The notes beneath the pieces were generated by a model. The model saw only the letters and a list, made by a program, of their open reading frames with translations, had not been told where the DNA came from and did no database searches. A program made the translations under genes and the position numbers. DNA of 64,000 nt from Bacteroidota bacterium (GTDB lineage: Bacteria > Bacteroidota > Bacteroidia > Chitinophagales > Chitinophagaceae), in contig JAFDXI010000169.1 in NCBI GenBank assembly GCA_018268035.1, positions 36,873 to 100,872 of the forward strand. The letters run 5' to 3'. Positions 1 to 8,470 of this stretch are shown here, in pieces. Each line of letters opens with the position of its first letter. The first letter of the stretch is position 1.

Positions 1-183
1 TTTTTTTATGTTGTGCACATCATCATATCTGATATGTCTTTCATCAGGTCTTGGATGAACGGTTATGCCATCTGCACCGAATCTTTGAGCATCTATTGCA
101 GCTTGCACAACATCTGGATTATTACCGCCACGACTGTTGCGCAATGTTGCCAGTTTGTTGATGTTTACACTTAGTTTAGTCAT
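1..183 (-). CDS. pdxJ: Pyridoxine 5'-phosphate synthase, N-terminal part (runs off the window)
   Basis: The translated start reads [20 protein letters not shown] and continues with [20 protein letters not shown] and [10 protein letters not shown]. This is the typical beginning of PdxJ, which condenses 1-deoxy-xylulose 5-phosphate with 3-amino-2-oxopropyl phosphate in the DXP-dependent vitamin B6 pathway. About 61 codons are present; the rest of the roughly 240-residue TIM barrel lies left of position 1. The ATG is at 183-181. The DPR/RHI region belongs to the conserved phosphate/active-site loop of the family. The gene is divergent from the secreted protein at 578, and nothing is overlapped. 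The identification is firm despite the truncation. Confidence 0.9.
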   Translation of the reverse strand, partial: MTKLSVNINKLATLRNSRGGNNPDVVQAAIDAQRFGADGITVHPRPDERHIRYDDVHNIKK

Positions 184-577
184 CTGTACAAAATATTTTA
201 CAGTAAGAAAATTGATTAACGGATAAGATGGGATTGCTAAGTAACAACGCTATACTTTTTTCGTGTTATATCAATTACTATTTTAATTTCAATTTAACGT
301 TATATCTATCGAAAAGTTACTTGAATTTAAATAATGCTAAGAAAAATCTTATTACCTTTTAATTTGATAACTATTGATTTCAAAATTTGGCTAAGTATAA
401 AATACTTATATGTTTTTATACATCGCTTTATTTAAAAACTATTTATACTATTATTGTTTTTTAATTTGTCTTTTTGCAAGAGAAAAAATTTATTTAACAG
501 TCTCCTGATATTTTGTATTATAAGTTTGGATGCAAATTGAAATTTAAACTTATATTTAATACCTAAGTCAATCGTTT
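184..577. other. Divergent intergenic region without a gene
   Basis: This AT-rich stretch of 394 bases lies between the divergent pdxJ and the secreted protein at 578. I see no open frame with coding character. The only recognisable element is the -7 box at 521-528. Confidence 0.6.
521..528 (+). promoter_or_regulatory. Bacteroidota-type -7 box for the gene at 578
   Basis: TAAGTTTG matches the TAnnTTTG consensus exactly and stands about 50 nt before the ATG. No good -33 TTTG is seen at the usual distance, so this is a partial promoter match. Confidence 0.45.
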
Positions 578-1690
578 ATGAAATTACCCATCTTGCTTTG
601 TTACACTTTACTTTTAACCATTAGCAGTAATTGCAGAAATTCAATACATGCAGAAAACAACAATGTACCTGATTCTCCTGTTGAAAAGTCATCCTCTGTT
701 GTTGCCGATACTACAGTGAAAACACGTTTTGGAGTGATGGTCGCAAAGAGTGAAGGCCACATCATCCCACCGGCTCAACAAGTAAAAGTTGCCAGGTCAT
801 TGGGCGTGAATTACATCCGTTGTAAAATTGATATTTCTAGCTGGTCTGGTTCAAGTGATGCTTATGATACGTATGCTGCTGCAGGTTTTAAAGTGCTACT
901 CAATATTATTTCAGGTGTGCCCCGCAATGCAGCAGGTGATCATGCACCTGTTCCTTTTCCAACTGATATGAATGCTTATGCAAAATCTTTGAATTCTATT
1001 CTTGATAAATACAGGCCGGAAGTAGTGGTGATTGAAAATGAAGAAGACAATCCTAATTATCATTCAGGTGATGCAGATGATTACATCAATGAATTAAAAA
1101 CAGCTATTCAGGTTGCTCACTCAAAAGGTTTGAAGGTAACCAATGCAGGAATTACATTCAGGGAAGTTTGTTTGATTGCCTATGATGATATGATACAGCA
1201 AGGTAAAAAGCAACAAGCTATTGAGTTTGCACAAAAAGTTTTTCCGCCAAATGTTCTTAAACGTATAAACAATCTTTCGATGCCTGCCGTAAAACGCCAG
1301 CTTGATTTTGGCAGGAAGATAATTGCAGCATATAAAACACTGGATCTTGATTATGTGAACTTCCATTGGTATGAACCAATCAGGGCAAGGGGTATAAATG
1401 GTGCAGATGTGTCTGACACTACTGTTGATCCAAAAATATTTGAGTTTATTACTAATTTCCTGAAAACGAAAACGGGTAAGCCTATTCTCTCCAACGAAAT
1501 TGGTGTGTTTAATCCATCACCCTCATTAGTGAAAGGGCTACTGCAAACAGTTAAGGATGCAGGTTTGAGTTATGCTATTTTTTATAGTGCTGATGGTGGT
1601 GTTGGTAAAGCTGTTGGCCTTCAAAATGGTTTGGGTGAATTGAGACCTAATGGTCAGGCATTCGAAAACTTTATCAAAGCACAACAATAA
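578..1690 (+). CDS. Secreted TIM-barrel protein resembling clan GH-A glycosidases
   Basis: This is a 370-residue protein with a hydrophobic signal region (about residues 1-24, possible cleavage after HA at 24-25) and a low-complexity linker to about residue 48. I cannot assign a GH family. The layout fits a clan A (beta/alpha)8 glycosidase. An Asn-Glu pair (N154-E155, in VVVIENEEDN) sits where the acid/base normally follows strand 4. NFHWYEP (about 261-267) resembles the strand-6 region. E307 in KPILSNEIG sits where the strand-7 nucleophile is expected. It ends shortly after the barrel, with no sorting domain. It stands alone, between pdxJ and a DUF2911 gene. A glycan-acting role is inference; it could also be a catalytically altered member. 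Confidence 0.6.
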   Translation: MKLPILLCYTLLLTISSNCRNSIHAENNNVPDSPVEKSSSVVADTTVKTRFGVMVAKSEGHIIPPAQQVKVARSLGVNYIRCKIDISSWSGSSDAYDTYAAAGFKVLLNIISGVPRNAAGDHAPVPFPTDMNAYAKSLNSILDKYRPEVVVIENEEDNPNYHSGDADDYINELKTAIQVAHSKGLKVTNAGITFREVCLIAYDDMIQQGKKQQAIEFAQKVFPPNVLKRINNLSMPAVKRQLDFGRKIIAAYKTLDLDYVNFHWYEPIRARGINGADVSDTTVDPKIFEFITNFLKTKTGKPILSNEIGVFNPSPSLVKGLLQTVKDAGLSYAIFYSADGGVGKAVGLQNGLGELRPNGQAFENFIKAQQ

Positions 1691-1855
1691 CAGTCTTTTG
1701 TGAATCTTATTCAACAAAACGAAATCTTTGACTTAATGATGAAGTACGAATGATGCTTACCATCCATCCATTTTTCTAAAAACATTTACAATGATTTATT
1801 GGATGTGTTGGTTTTTTGCTTAATTTTTGTTCATTCATTCAATTAAATATTTTAT

Positions 1856-2398
1856 ATGAAAAAATTCTTATCGCTTGCATTATTGTCAAGCCTGCTCTTT
1901 GTAGGTATAAATGCCAATGCACAGGGAGGCAATAAACCACCTGAAGATAAATCTAAACGTCCGAGCCCGCCTGCGATGGCTTCCGCAACAACATCAGATG
2001 GTGTTACCATTAAAATTGATTACAGCCAGCCTTCAGTAAAAGGTAGGGAGATAGGAAAAGATGTGGAGCCAATGAAAGATAAAGTGTGGAGAACAGGTGC
2101 CAATGAAGCTACTGTCTTTGAAATTAATAAAGATGTTACCATCAATGGTAAAAAATTACCCGCAGGTAAATATGGTTTATTTACAATCTGGAATGGCAAT
2201 ACCTGGACTGTGATTTTTAATAAGACCTGGAATCAGTGGGGAGCTTTTAAATACAAATCTGCAGATGATGTTTTACGCGTTGATGTACCCAGTGCACCAC
2301 CAGCTTCAGCCAGTGAAAAAATGACTTTCACGGTTGGTAATGATGGGATGGTTTCTCTTGCCTGGGGTAATGTAGGATTTGATTTTACAGTAAAATAA
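1856..2398 (+). CDS. DUF2911 family secreted protein
   Basis: This 180-residue protein has a clear signal peptide (about 1-22, ending NANAQ). Its DUF2911 domain fills most of the mature chain. The family hallmarks are visible: a segment around residues 53-62 (IKIDYSQPSVKGREIG), VWRTGANEAT, INGKKLPAGKYGLFTI, and the late WNQWGAFKY. Members are common in Bacteroidota, are exported, and have no established biochemical role. The length is typical of single-domain members. It is followed by a strong terminator at 2417-2457, so it appears to be monocistronic or the last gene of its unit. Family assignment is secure; function is unknown. Confidence 0.85.
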   Translation: MKKFLSLALLSSLLFVGINANAQGGNKPPEDKSKRPSPPAMASATTSDGVTIKIDYSQPSVKGREIGKDVEPMKDKVWRTGANEATVFEINKDVTINGKKLPAGKYGLFTIWNGNTWTVIFNKTWNQWGAFKYKSADDVLRVDVPSAPPASASEKMTFTVGNDGMVSLAWGNVGFDFTVK

Positions 2399-2416
2399 TA
2401 TTATTTAAAATTGTTG

Positions 2417-2457
2417 ACCGGGAATTCCTGAATGTTTCAGGTTTCCCGGTTTTTTTA
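2417..2457 (+). terminator. Intrinsic terminator after the DUF2911 gene
   Basis: ACCGGGAA (2417-2424) pairs with TTCCCGGT (2443-2450). An inner stem CCTGAA/TTCAGG extends the hairpin. A run of seven T follows. Confidence 0.85.
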
Positions 2458-2543
2458 TGCCTGAATTTTTTTAATACCAAACATAAAAACTATATAAAAC
2501 TTCAAAAATGGTTGAGTAATATTTTCATCCGTTATTGATTGAT

Positions 2544-2551
2544 TATTTTTG
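2544..2551 (+). promoter_or_regulatory. -7 box upstream of aguB
   Basis: TATTTTTG is an exact TAnnTTTG match, 21 nt before the chosen ATG at 2573. It argues against the longer TTG-initiated frame that begins at 2549 inside the box. Confidence 0.5.
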
Positions 2552-2572
2552 CATCCTAAATTTTTTGAATAC

Positions 2573-3439
2573 ATGGTTAAAGTAGCCGGCATACAAATGA
2601 GTTGCACAGCAGATCCCGCTGCAAATCTTGATAAAACAATTGAACGCATTAAGCAGGCGGCTGCAAAAGGTGCACAGATTGTTTGTACACAGGAATTGTT
2701 TACATCGCTTTATTTCTGTGATGAAGAAAATTATGACAACTTCAGACTTGCAGAAAAAATTCCTGGTGATACAACAAATACTTTATGCCAGCTCGCAAAA
2801 CAATTAAATGTTGTCATCATTGCTTCACTGTTTGAAAAAAGAACGCAGGGCATTTATCATAACACAACAGCAGTGATAGATGCTGATGGCACTTATCTTG
2901 GTAAATACCGTAAGATGCATATTCCTGATGACCCGGCTTATTATGAAAAATTTTATTTCACACCCGGCGACCTTGGTTTCAAATCATGGAAAACAAAATA
3001 TGGAACTATCGGTGTGTTGATTTGTTGGGATCAATGGTATCCGGAAGCAGCACGAATAACATCATTGATGGGCGCAGAAATATTATTTTATCCCACAGCT
3101 ATTGGATGGGCTACCGACCAGGATGATGCTACTAATGATGAACAATACAATGCCTGGCAAACCATTCAGCGAAGCCATGCAATTGCAAATGGTGTTCATG
3201 TAGTAAGTGTGAACAGGGTAGGACTGGAGCAGGATGCTAAAATGAAATTCTGGGGCGGTTCGTTTGTGTCTAATCCCTTTGGAAGCCTTATCTACAAAGC
3301 ATCTCATGATGAAGAAGAAGTTTTTGTTGTGGATGTGGATACCAGTAAAACAAACCACTACAGGACGCACTGGCCTTTCCTGCGCGACAGAAGAATTGAT
3401 GCTTATCAACCTATCACAAAAAGATTTATTGACGAATAA
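2573..3439 (+). CDS. aguB: N-carbamoylputrescine amidase
   Basis: This 288-residue nitrilase-superfamily enzyme hydrolyses N-carbamoylputrescine to putrescine, CO2 and ammonia in the cytoplasm. The Glu-Lys-Cys triad is visible at E41 (CTQELF), K114 (KYRKMHIP) and C151 (GVLICWDQWYPE). Length is normal for the family. I chose the ATG at 2573 because homologues begin at MVKVAGIQ and the frame upstream runs into the promoter box. The next gene on the same strand, 83 nt on, is agmatine deiminase, which makes this enzyme's substrate. The pair therefore forms a two-step agmatine-to-putrescine pathway. Confidence in the function is high because of both the motifs and the partner. Confidence 0.93.
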   Translation: MVKVAGIQMSCTADPAANLDKTIERIKQAAAKGAQIVCTQELFTSLYFCDEENYDNFRLAEKIPGDTTNTLCQLAKQLNVVIIASLFEKRTQGIYHNTTAVIDADGTYLGKYRKMHIPDDPAYYEKFYFTPGDLGFKSWKTKYGTIGVLICWDQWYPEAARITSLMGAEILFYPTAIGWATDQDDATNDEQYNAWQTIQRSHAIANGVHVVSVNRVGLEQDAKMKFWGGSFVSNPFGSLIYKASHDEEEVFVVDVDTSKTNHYRTHWPFLRDRRIDAYQPITKRFIDE

Positions 3440-3522
3440 TTTTTTGATAATATCCTTTCAGAAATTATTGAGAATTTTTATTTTGAAAAAAATTAATAAA
3501 CAGTTTTACACATACCATTTTT

Positions 3523-4581
3523 ATGGATGAAATAAAAGGAGCCACACCTAAACAACTTGGATTTTATTTTCCTGCAGAATTTTCACCACATGAAGCTACA
3601 TGGCTGAGCTGGCCACACAAGGAAGCATCATGGCCCGGAAAAATTCAGACTATTTTCCAGCCTTATACACGTTTTATCAAAGCAGTGAGTGCTGGTGAAA
3701 AAGTATGCATCAATGTAGAAAATGAAGTAATGAAATCTTTTGCAGAAAATATATTGCAAAATGAAGGAGTGGATATGCAACAAATAAAATTCTTTTTTCA
3801 TCCCACCAATGATGCCTGGTGCAGGGATCATGGACCAGCATTTGTTATCAATAAAACCAAAGGAGAGAAAGCGATTGTTGACTGGGGCTATAATGCCTGG
3901 GGCAATAAATATCCTCCTTATGATTTGGATGATGTCATCCCCACTTTAATTGCAAAAAAATTAGGCCTGAAAGTTTTTTATCCGGGTATTGTTATGGAAG
4001 GTGGTTCTGTTGAGTTTAATGGTAATGGAACTCTGATGACATCAACTGCATGTTTATTGAATCCAAATCGCAACCCACAACTTAATCAACAACAGATTGA
4101 AAATTATTTGTGTGAATATTATGGTGTTGAACAGATTTTATGGGTGGACGAAGGCATTATAGGCGATGATACCGATGGACATATTGATGATACAGTACGT
4201 TTTATAAATGAAGACTCAGTGATTGCAGTTGTTGAAGAAAATAAAGCTGATGAAAATTATTCATTATTACAACACAATCTTGATCAATTAAAAAAAATGC
4301 GGTTGTTGAATGGTAAGCAACTAAATATTGCAGAGTTGCCAATGCCTGATGCAGTTTATTATGAAGGCCAGAGGCTGCCCGCTTCTTATGCTAATTTTTA
4401 TATTGCTAATGATGTGGTGGTAGTACCGGTTTTTCAAAGTAACAAAGATGAAAAAGCTTTGGAAATAATTCAGCAGTTTTTCCCGACAAAAAAAGTGATG
4501 GGCATCAATTCAGTTGATATCATCTGGGGCTTGGGAAGCTTTCATTGCCTGAGCCAGCAGGAACCTCTTGTAAACATTTGA
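3523..4581 (+). CDS. aguA: Agmatine deiminase
   Basis: This 352-residue member of the guanidino-modifying (pentein-fold) superfamily converts agmatine to N-carbamoylputrescine. Family motifs are present: the N-terminal LSWPHKEASWPG, WCRDHGPAF, MEGGSVEFNGNG, and GDDTDGHIDD with the catalytic His/Asp region. The nucleophilic cysteine C342 lies in WGLGSFHCLSQQEP near the C-terminus. The length is typical. It follows aguB on the same strand and is probably co-transcribed. The usual source of agmatine, arginine decarboxylase, is not in the window. Confidence 0.94.
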   Translation: MDEIKGATPKQLGFYFPAEFSPHEATWLSWPHKEASWPGKIQTIFQPYTRFIKAVSAGEKVCINVENEVMKSFAENILQNEGVDMQQIKFFFHPTNDAWCRDHGPAFVINKTKGEKAIVDWGYNAWGNKYPPYDLDDVIPTLIAKKLGLKVFYPGIVMEGGSVEFNGNGTLMTSTACLLNPNRNPQLNQQQIENYLCEYYGVEQILWVDEGIIGDDTDGHIDDTVRFINEDSVIAVVEENKADENYSLLQHNLDQLKKMRLLNGKQLNIAELPMPDAVYYEGQRLPASYANFYIANDVVVVPVFQSNKDEKALEIIQQFFPTKKVMGINSVDIIWGLGSFHCLSQQEPLVNI

Positions 4582-5071
4582 TTCTTTTTATTAGATACAG
4601 TTTTTGTATCTCAAAAAATTTGTATGCATTGATATATGCTGCCAATTGAGTTTGTAATGAATTTATATTGTTGAATAAAATTTGTTTATTAAAATTCATT
4701 GTTGCCCGAAAAAATTTTTCAAAATAGCTGAAACCATTTGCTCGTAAGGCTTTCAGACATCATCATCTTTGGTGTGAGAATTGAAGGTGAGCATTGAATT
4801 GCAATTTTTTTTTCAATGTCAGTAGGACAATAGTAATTAAGCATTAAGCCATTCATTAATTCAACCCGCTTTATTTTTTAAAGAATAGTGCAATTAATCA
4901 TGATAAAACACACGATTAGTTGATAAGGTTATGATATTAATTTATTAAGACTTCTATGTATAAGATTGCATTATAAAATTGATGAAAGCGTTATGCTGGA
5001 TAAAAAAAACTATTGCAGAAATTAATAAATCATGCTAAATTGTCTCGGTAGGAATTTCTTTCTCTAAAAAA
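4582..5071. other. Intergenic region with an eroded repeat, no gene
   Basis: This 490-base gap separates aguA from the ClC gene. It contains a 7-bp stem AGATACA/TGTATCT (4593-4611) without a good T-tract and a degenerate copy of the dispersed repeat (4721-4791). I looked for a fluoride-riboswitch pattern before the ClC gene and did not see one. Confidence 0.55.
4721..4791 (+). repeat. Degenerate copy of the dispersed palindromic repeat
   Basis: The segment keeps the order of the intact copies: CTGAAACC..., a CGTAAGGCTTTCAG half, CATC.TTTGG and a terminal GGTGAG. Many positions have drifted. It resembles the copies at 45843, 57671 and 63304. Confidence 0.4.
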
Positions 5072-7003
5072 ATGAATAATCAGGATAGTAGCAATATCAG
5101 AGACGAAAAGGAGCAATTCAAGCAATCACTCTCTAATGGAACAGCAAGGAAGTTAAGTGATTTCACCATGCATAAGTCTGTTTTAAAACTTATTCCTCAT
5201 TCAATTATTATAGGAATTGCAGGAGCATTTATTGCGCTTGTTTTACTTGACCTGATTGCACTCATCACTAATCTTTTATACTATCAGCGATTTGATCTAT
5301 CACTCGTTTCGCCACGAAACAATACGCTAGGATGGATAGCAGTTTTAATACCAATGCTGGGTGGTTTAATTGTTGGTTTTATGGCACGGTATGGGTCTGA
5401 ACGTATAAGGGGGCATGGCATTCCTGAAGCAATGGAAACAATATTGGTTGGAGGTAGTAAAGTAGAACCAAAACTCACCATACTTAAACCTATAGCCAGT
5501 GCAGTGAGTATTGGCACGGGTGGCCCGTTTGGTGCTGAAGGCCCGATTATATTAACTGGTGGGGCTATCGGTTCAGTATTGGCGCAGTTCAGGAATCTTA
5601 CTGCAATCGAACGTAGAAGTTTATTGGTAGCGGGTGCAGCTGCAGGTATGAGCGCTGTGTTTGGAACACCTATAGCTGCTGTAATTCTTGGAGTGGAGTT
5701 ATTACTTTTTGAATGGAAACCCCGTTCGTTTGTACCAGCTGCTGTGGCAAGTATTGTAGCCGATGCAATACGACATTTTTTTGTGCACCAGGGATGGATG
5801 AAAGCTGAACCTTTATTCCCTGTTCAGAAATTAGTTGTTTTGGGAAATACAGGCTTGCTTGATGCTGTTATTTTAGGAATCATTTGTGGTGGTTTGGCCT
5901 GGCTATTAACCAAAGCAGTATATGGTGCTGAAGATGCTTTCAGAAAATTACCAATACACTGGATGTGGTGGCCGGTAATTGGTGGATTGATTGTTGGTAT
6001 TGGTGGCGTGATTGAACCAAATGCTCTTGGTGTAGGATATGATACAATAGCTGATGAGTTAGCGGGTAACCTTGCAGTCACAACTCTTATTAGCATCTTT
6101 GTTGTGAAATTAATTATCTGGGCTGTGGCTTTAGGTTCCGGTACAAGTGGTGGTATCCTTGCCCCTATATTAATCATGGGTGCTGCAGTTGGTGGATTAT
6201 TAGGTTTGGTTTTCCCTGGAAAAATTCCTTCAGAATGGGCATTGCTTGGAATGGCTGGTGCATTGGCTGGTGTGATGCGTTCCCCCTTTACTTCTATAAT
6301 TTTTGCAATTGAACTAACACATAGTGTTAATTTGTTTTTGCCCCTTTTAATTACTGTTACAATAGCACATCTTATCAGTGTGCTTACTTTAAAGCGTTCT
6401 ATACTCACTGAAAAAGTTGCCCGCCGCGGTTTCCATGTATTAAGAGAATATGCTGTAGAACCATTGGAAGTTTTATTTGCTGAAGATGTTATGTCAACAG
6501 ATGTGCTAACTATCAACACAGGCACAACAATGATTGAAGTAAAAGAAATGATTCAGGCACACCTGCACATGAGACGGCAACGCCTGCTGCCAATAACAAC
6601 TAATGATGGTATTATGGTTGGAGTTATTTCGTGGCAGGATATCATGGAAAAATCTTTAAAAGGTGAACTGACAGGAACAGTTGATGATAATATGATTAAC
6701 CACGTCATCACTGCATACCCAGGGGAATCCTTGCGCATCGTTGCTGATAGGATGGCTGCTAAACATGTTGGTGTATTGCCTGTTGTGGATAAAAAAGAAA
6801 AAGGAAAACTTTGTGGACTGATAACTCAATTTGAACTACTAACTGCAAGAGACAGGATATTGCAGGAAGAAAGAAAAAGAGAAAAGATTTTAAAAACCTG
6901 GTCTATATCAAAATATGGAAACCTTGGTGGGCTTACTCGGTTATTTTCTGCTGCTGATGAAACGAGAAACGGCAGTGAATCCGATCAAATGAATAGGCTT
7001 TAG
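5072..7003 (+). CDS. ClC-family chloride channel or H+/Cl- antiporter with C-terminal CBS pair
   Basis: This 643-residue inner-membrane protein has a ClC core (about residues 35-440) with the selectivity motifs RGHGIPEAME (113-122), GTGGPFGAEGPI (148-159) and GSGTSGGILAPI (about 356). The gating glutamate of the GxEGP motif is kept (E156), which favours a voltage-gated or proton-coupled type. Two CBS domains follow (about 473-535 and 543-600); such pairs usually bind adenine nucleotides and regulate transport. The tail after residue 600 is charged. There is no signal of an operon. Substrate (chloride, nitrate or other anion) cannot be read from the sequence; the first motif reads GHGIP rather than GSGIP. 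Confidence 0.9.
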   Translation: MNNQDSSNIRDEKEQFKQSLSNGTARKLSDFTMHKSVLKLIPHSIIIGIAGAFIALVLLDLIALITNLLYYQRFDLSLVSPRNNTLGWIAVLIPMLGGLIVGFMARYGSERIRGHGIPEAMETILVGGSKVEPKLTILKPIASAVSIGTGGPFGAEGPIILTGGAIGSVLAQFRNLTAIERRSLLVAGAAAGMSAVFGTPIAAVILGVELLLFEWKPRSFVPAAVASIVADAIRHFFVHQGWMKAEPLFPVQKLVVLGNTGLLDAVILGIICGGLAWLLTKAVYGAEDAFRKLPIHWMWWPVIGGLIVGIGGVIEPNALGVGYDTIADELAGNLAVTTLISIFVVKLIIWAVALGSGTSGGILAPILIMGAAVGGLLGLVFPGKIPSEWALLGMAGALAGVMRSPFTSIIFAIELTHSVNLFLPLLITVTIAHLISVLTLKRSILTEKVARRGFHVLREYAVEPLEVLFAEDVMSTDVLTINTGTTMIEVKEMIQAHLHMRRQRLLPITTNDGIMVGVISWQDIMEKSLKGELTGTVDDNMINHVITAYPGESLRIVADRMAAKHVGVLPVVDKKEKGKLCGLITQFELLTARDRILQEERKREKILKTWSISKYGNLGGLTRLFSAADETRNGSESDQMNRL

Positions 7004-7337
7004 AAAATTCTGTTAAGCTTTCTAATTGATTATTTTACCGCATTTCATTTTAATAAGACACCGGGTTTAAAAAATAAAATAAACCTGATTTGCTGTAATA
7101 TAAAATCACAAAAACAATAACTATGGTTTTATAAATAATAAAATGAAAATCTTTTTTGAACGGCTATGCAAATGCATGTCTTATTTATTAAACCTGACAA
7201 TCTTAAACACAAACATTTACTTGTATTAGCCGTATCTTTATTATATTGTTTGAATCCTGTTATTGAACATGTCTATGGATGCTTGCTCATTAAGGCAATG
7301 AATTTATTCAAAACCAAAACGACGATTATTTTTACCA
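7004..7337. other. Intergenic region before the glycan locus
   Basis: No convincing gene. A 64-codon open frame (7166-7360) overlaps the next gene's start and has no family resemblance. TATTTTTA at 7325-7332 is one base off a -7 box and sits just before the GTG start at 7338. Confidence 0.5.
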
Positions 7338-8459
7338 GTGTCATCACTGCAAAAACATAAAATACTAATCATATCCCAATCCACCGGAGGTGTTGAAACT
7401 TTTATTAAACAGGTAGCCATGTTTATTGATAAAGATAAATTTGAAATTGCCATTGCATCATCTGTTGAATCAATAAAAGATTTTTGCGAAATCAATCAAA
7501 CTAGGTTTTATCCTCTTGGCATATCAAGAGGTGTAAGTTTTTTTGCTGATATAAAATGTTTTTTCAGTATCAGAAAAATTATCGCAAAAGAAAAACCTGC
7601 TGTTGTACACCTGCAGACGGCAAAAGCTGGATTCATCGGCAGGATTGCTGCGTGGACTAAAGGCTCAAAAATTTTATTCTCTCCACATGGAGGTTCCTAT
7701 CTGTCATTCTCCGGTTTTAAAAGAATGATATTTTTTTCGCTTGAAATAATGGCTAAAAAATTTACTGATAATCTTCTGGCAATTTCTAATTCTGAAGCCA
7801 ACCGTTTTATCAATGAAGTAGGATTTAAAAGGGAAAAAGTTAGTGTGGTGTTGAATGGCATACCAATAAAACCAAAAAGCAACATACAACCCTCTTTTTT
7901 TGATGCTGCTGTTAAATATAAGATTGGAACAGTAAGCAGGTTTGCTTTTCAGAAAAATCCTCTGTTGTTTGCAGATATTGCAAATGATATTATCTGCGAA
8001 TTTCCTGAAGTGCATTTTTATTTTGTCGGGCCGGATTTTGATAACAATTTAAGGGCTGCTTTCATTGACAGGCTCAATGTATATGATATTGCAAACAATG
8101 TGCATGTCTTAGGCCAGGTGGATGAAATAACAGCAGAAAATTTTATTGAAAACCTTGATATTTTTTTATTGCCTTCAGTATATGAAGGTTTGTCGCTTTC
8201 ATTGCTGACTGCGATGTCAAAAGCTGTGCCTTGTGTGGTGAGTAAATGTGAAGGGAACCTGGATGTTATTAATAATTATGAAAATGGTTTTGCCTGTATG
8301 ATAAAAGAAGATTATGTGACTGTGATTAAAAAATTAATTGCTAACCCTGAACTTATGAAAGGAATAGGAACCTGTGGTAAAACTTATGTTGAACAACATC
8401 ATGATATTTCTAAAACAATAAAAGAAATTGAATCTGTTTATTTTTCCCTGATAGATTAA
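7338..8459 (+). CDS. GT4-type glycosyltransferase
   Basis: This 373-residue GT-B fold enzyme transfers an activated sugar in the cytoplasm. The N-terminal domain begins with KILIISQSTGGVETFIKQV, the loop typical of GT4 enzymes. The C-terminal donor domain has the family strand GTVSRFAFQKNPLLF and the segment LPSVYEGLSLSLLTAMS. In that segment the first Glu of the EX7E motif is present, but the second position is Thr. The GTG at 7338 is the only start that keeps the full N-terminal strand without overlapping the preceding AT-rich region. The FAD enzyme follows 11 nt later, so the two are an operon. Donor and acceptor are unknown; the context suggests a cell-surface glycan. Confidence 0.85.
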   Translation: MSSLQKHKILIISQSTGGVETFIKQVAMFIDKDKFEIAIASSVESIKDFCEINQTRFYPLGISRGVSFFADIKCFFSIRKIIAKEKPAVVHLQTAKAGFIGRIAAWTKGSKILFSPHGGSYLSFSGFKRMIFFSLEIMAKKFTDNLLAISNSEANRFINEVGFKREKVSVVLNGIPIKPKSNIQPSFFDAAVKYKIGTVSRFAFQKNPLLFADIANDIICEFPEVHFYFVGPDFDNNLRAAFIDRLNVYDIANNVHVLGQVDEITAENFIENLDIFLLPSVYEGLSLSLLTAMSKAVPCVVSKCEGNLDVINNYENGFACMIKEDYVTVIKKLIANPELMKGIGTCGKTYVEQHHDISKTIKEIESVYFSLID

Positions 8460-8470
8460 ATGCCAAAACG

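Noticed and set aside
4593..4611. Terminator after aguA
   Set aside because: The AGATACA/TGTATCT hairpin is not followed by a T-tract on either usable side.
4800..5071. Possible fluoride riboswitch before the ClC gene
   Set aside because: I could not find the conserved crcB-motif pseudoknot elements, and the ClC carries the gating Glu typical of chloride types.
5824..6525. 233-codon - strand frame opposite the ClC gene
   Set aside because: Long only because the ClC gene is low in stop codons in that frame; the + strand protein carries all ClC motifs.
7166..7360. 64-codon open frame on the + strand before the GT4 gene
   Set aside because: It overlaps the GT4 start, has no family resemblance and its residues follow the AT-rich background; no promoter precedes it.
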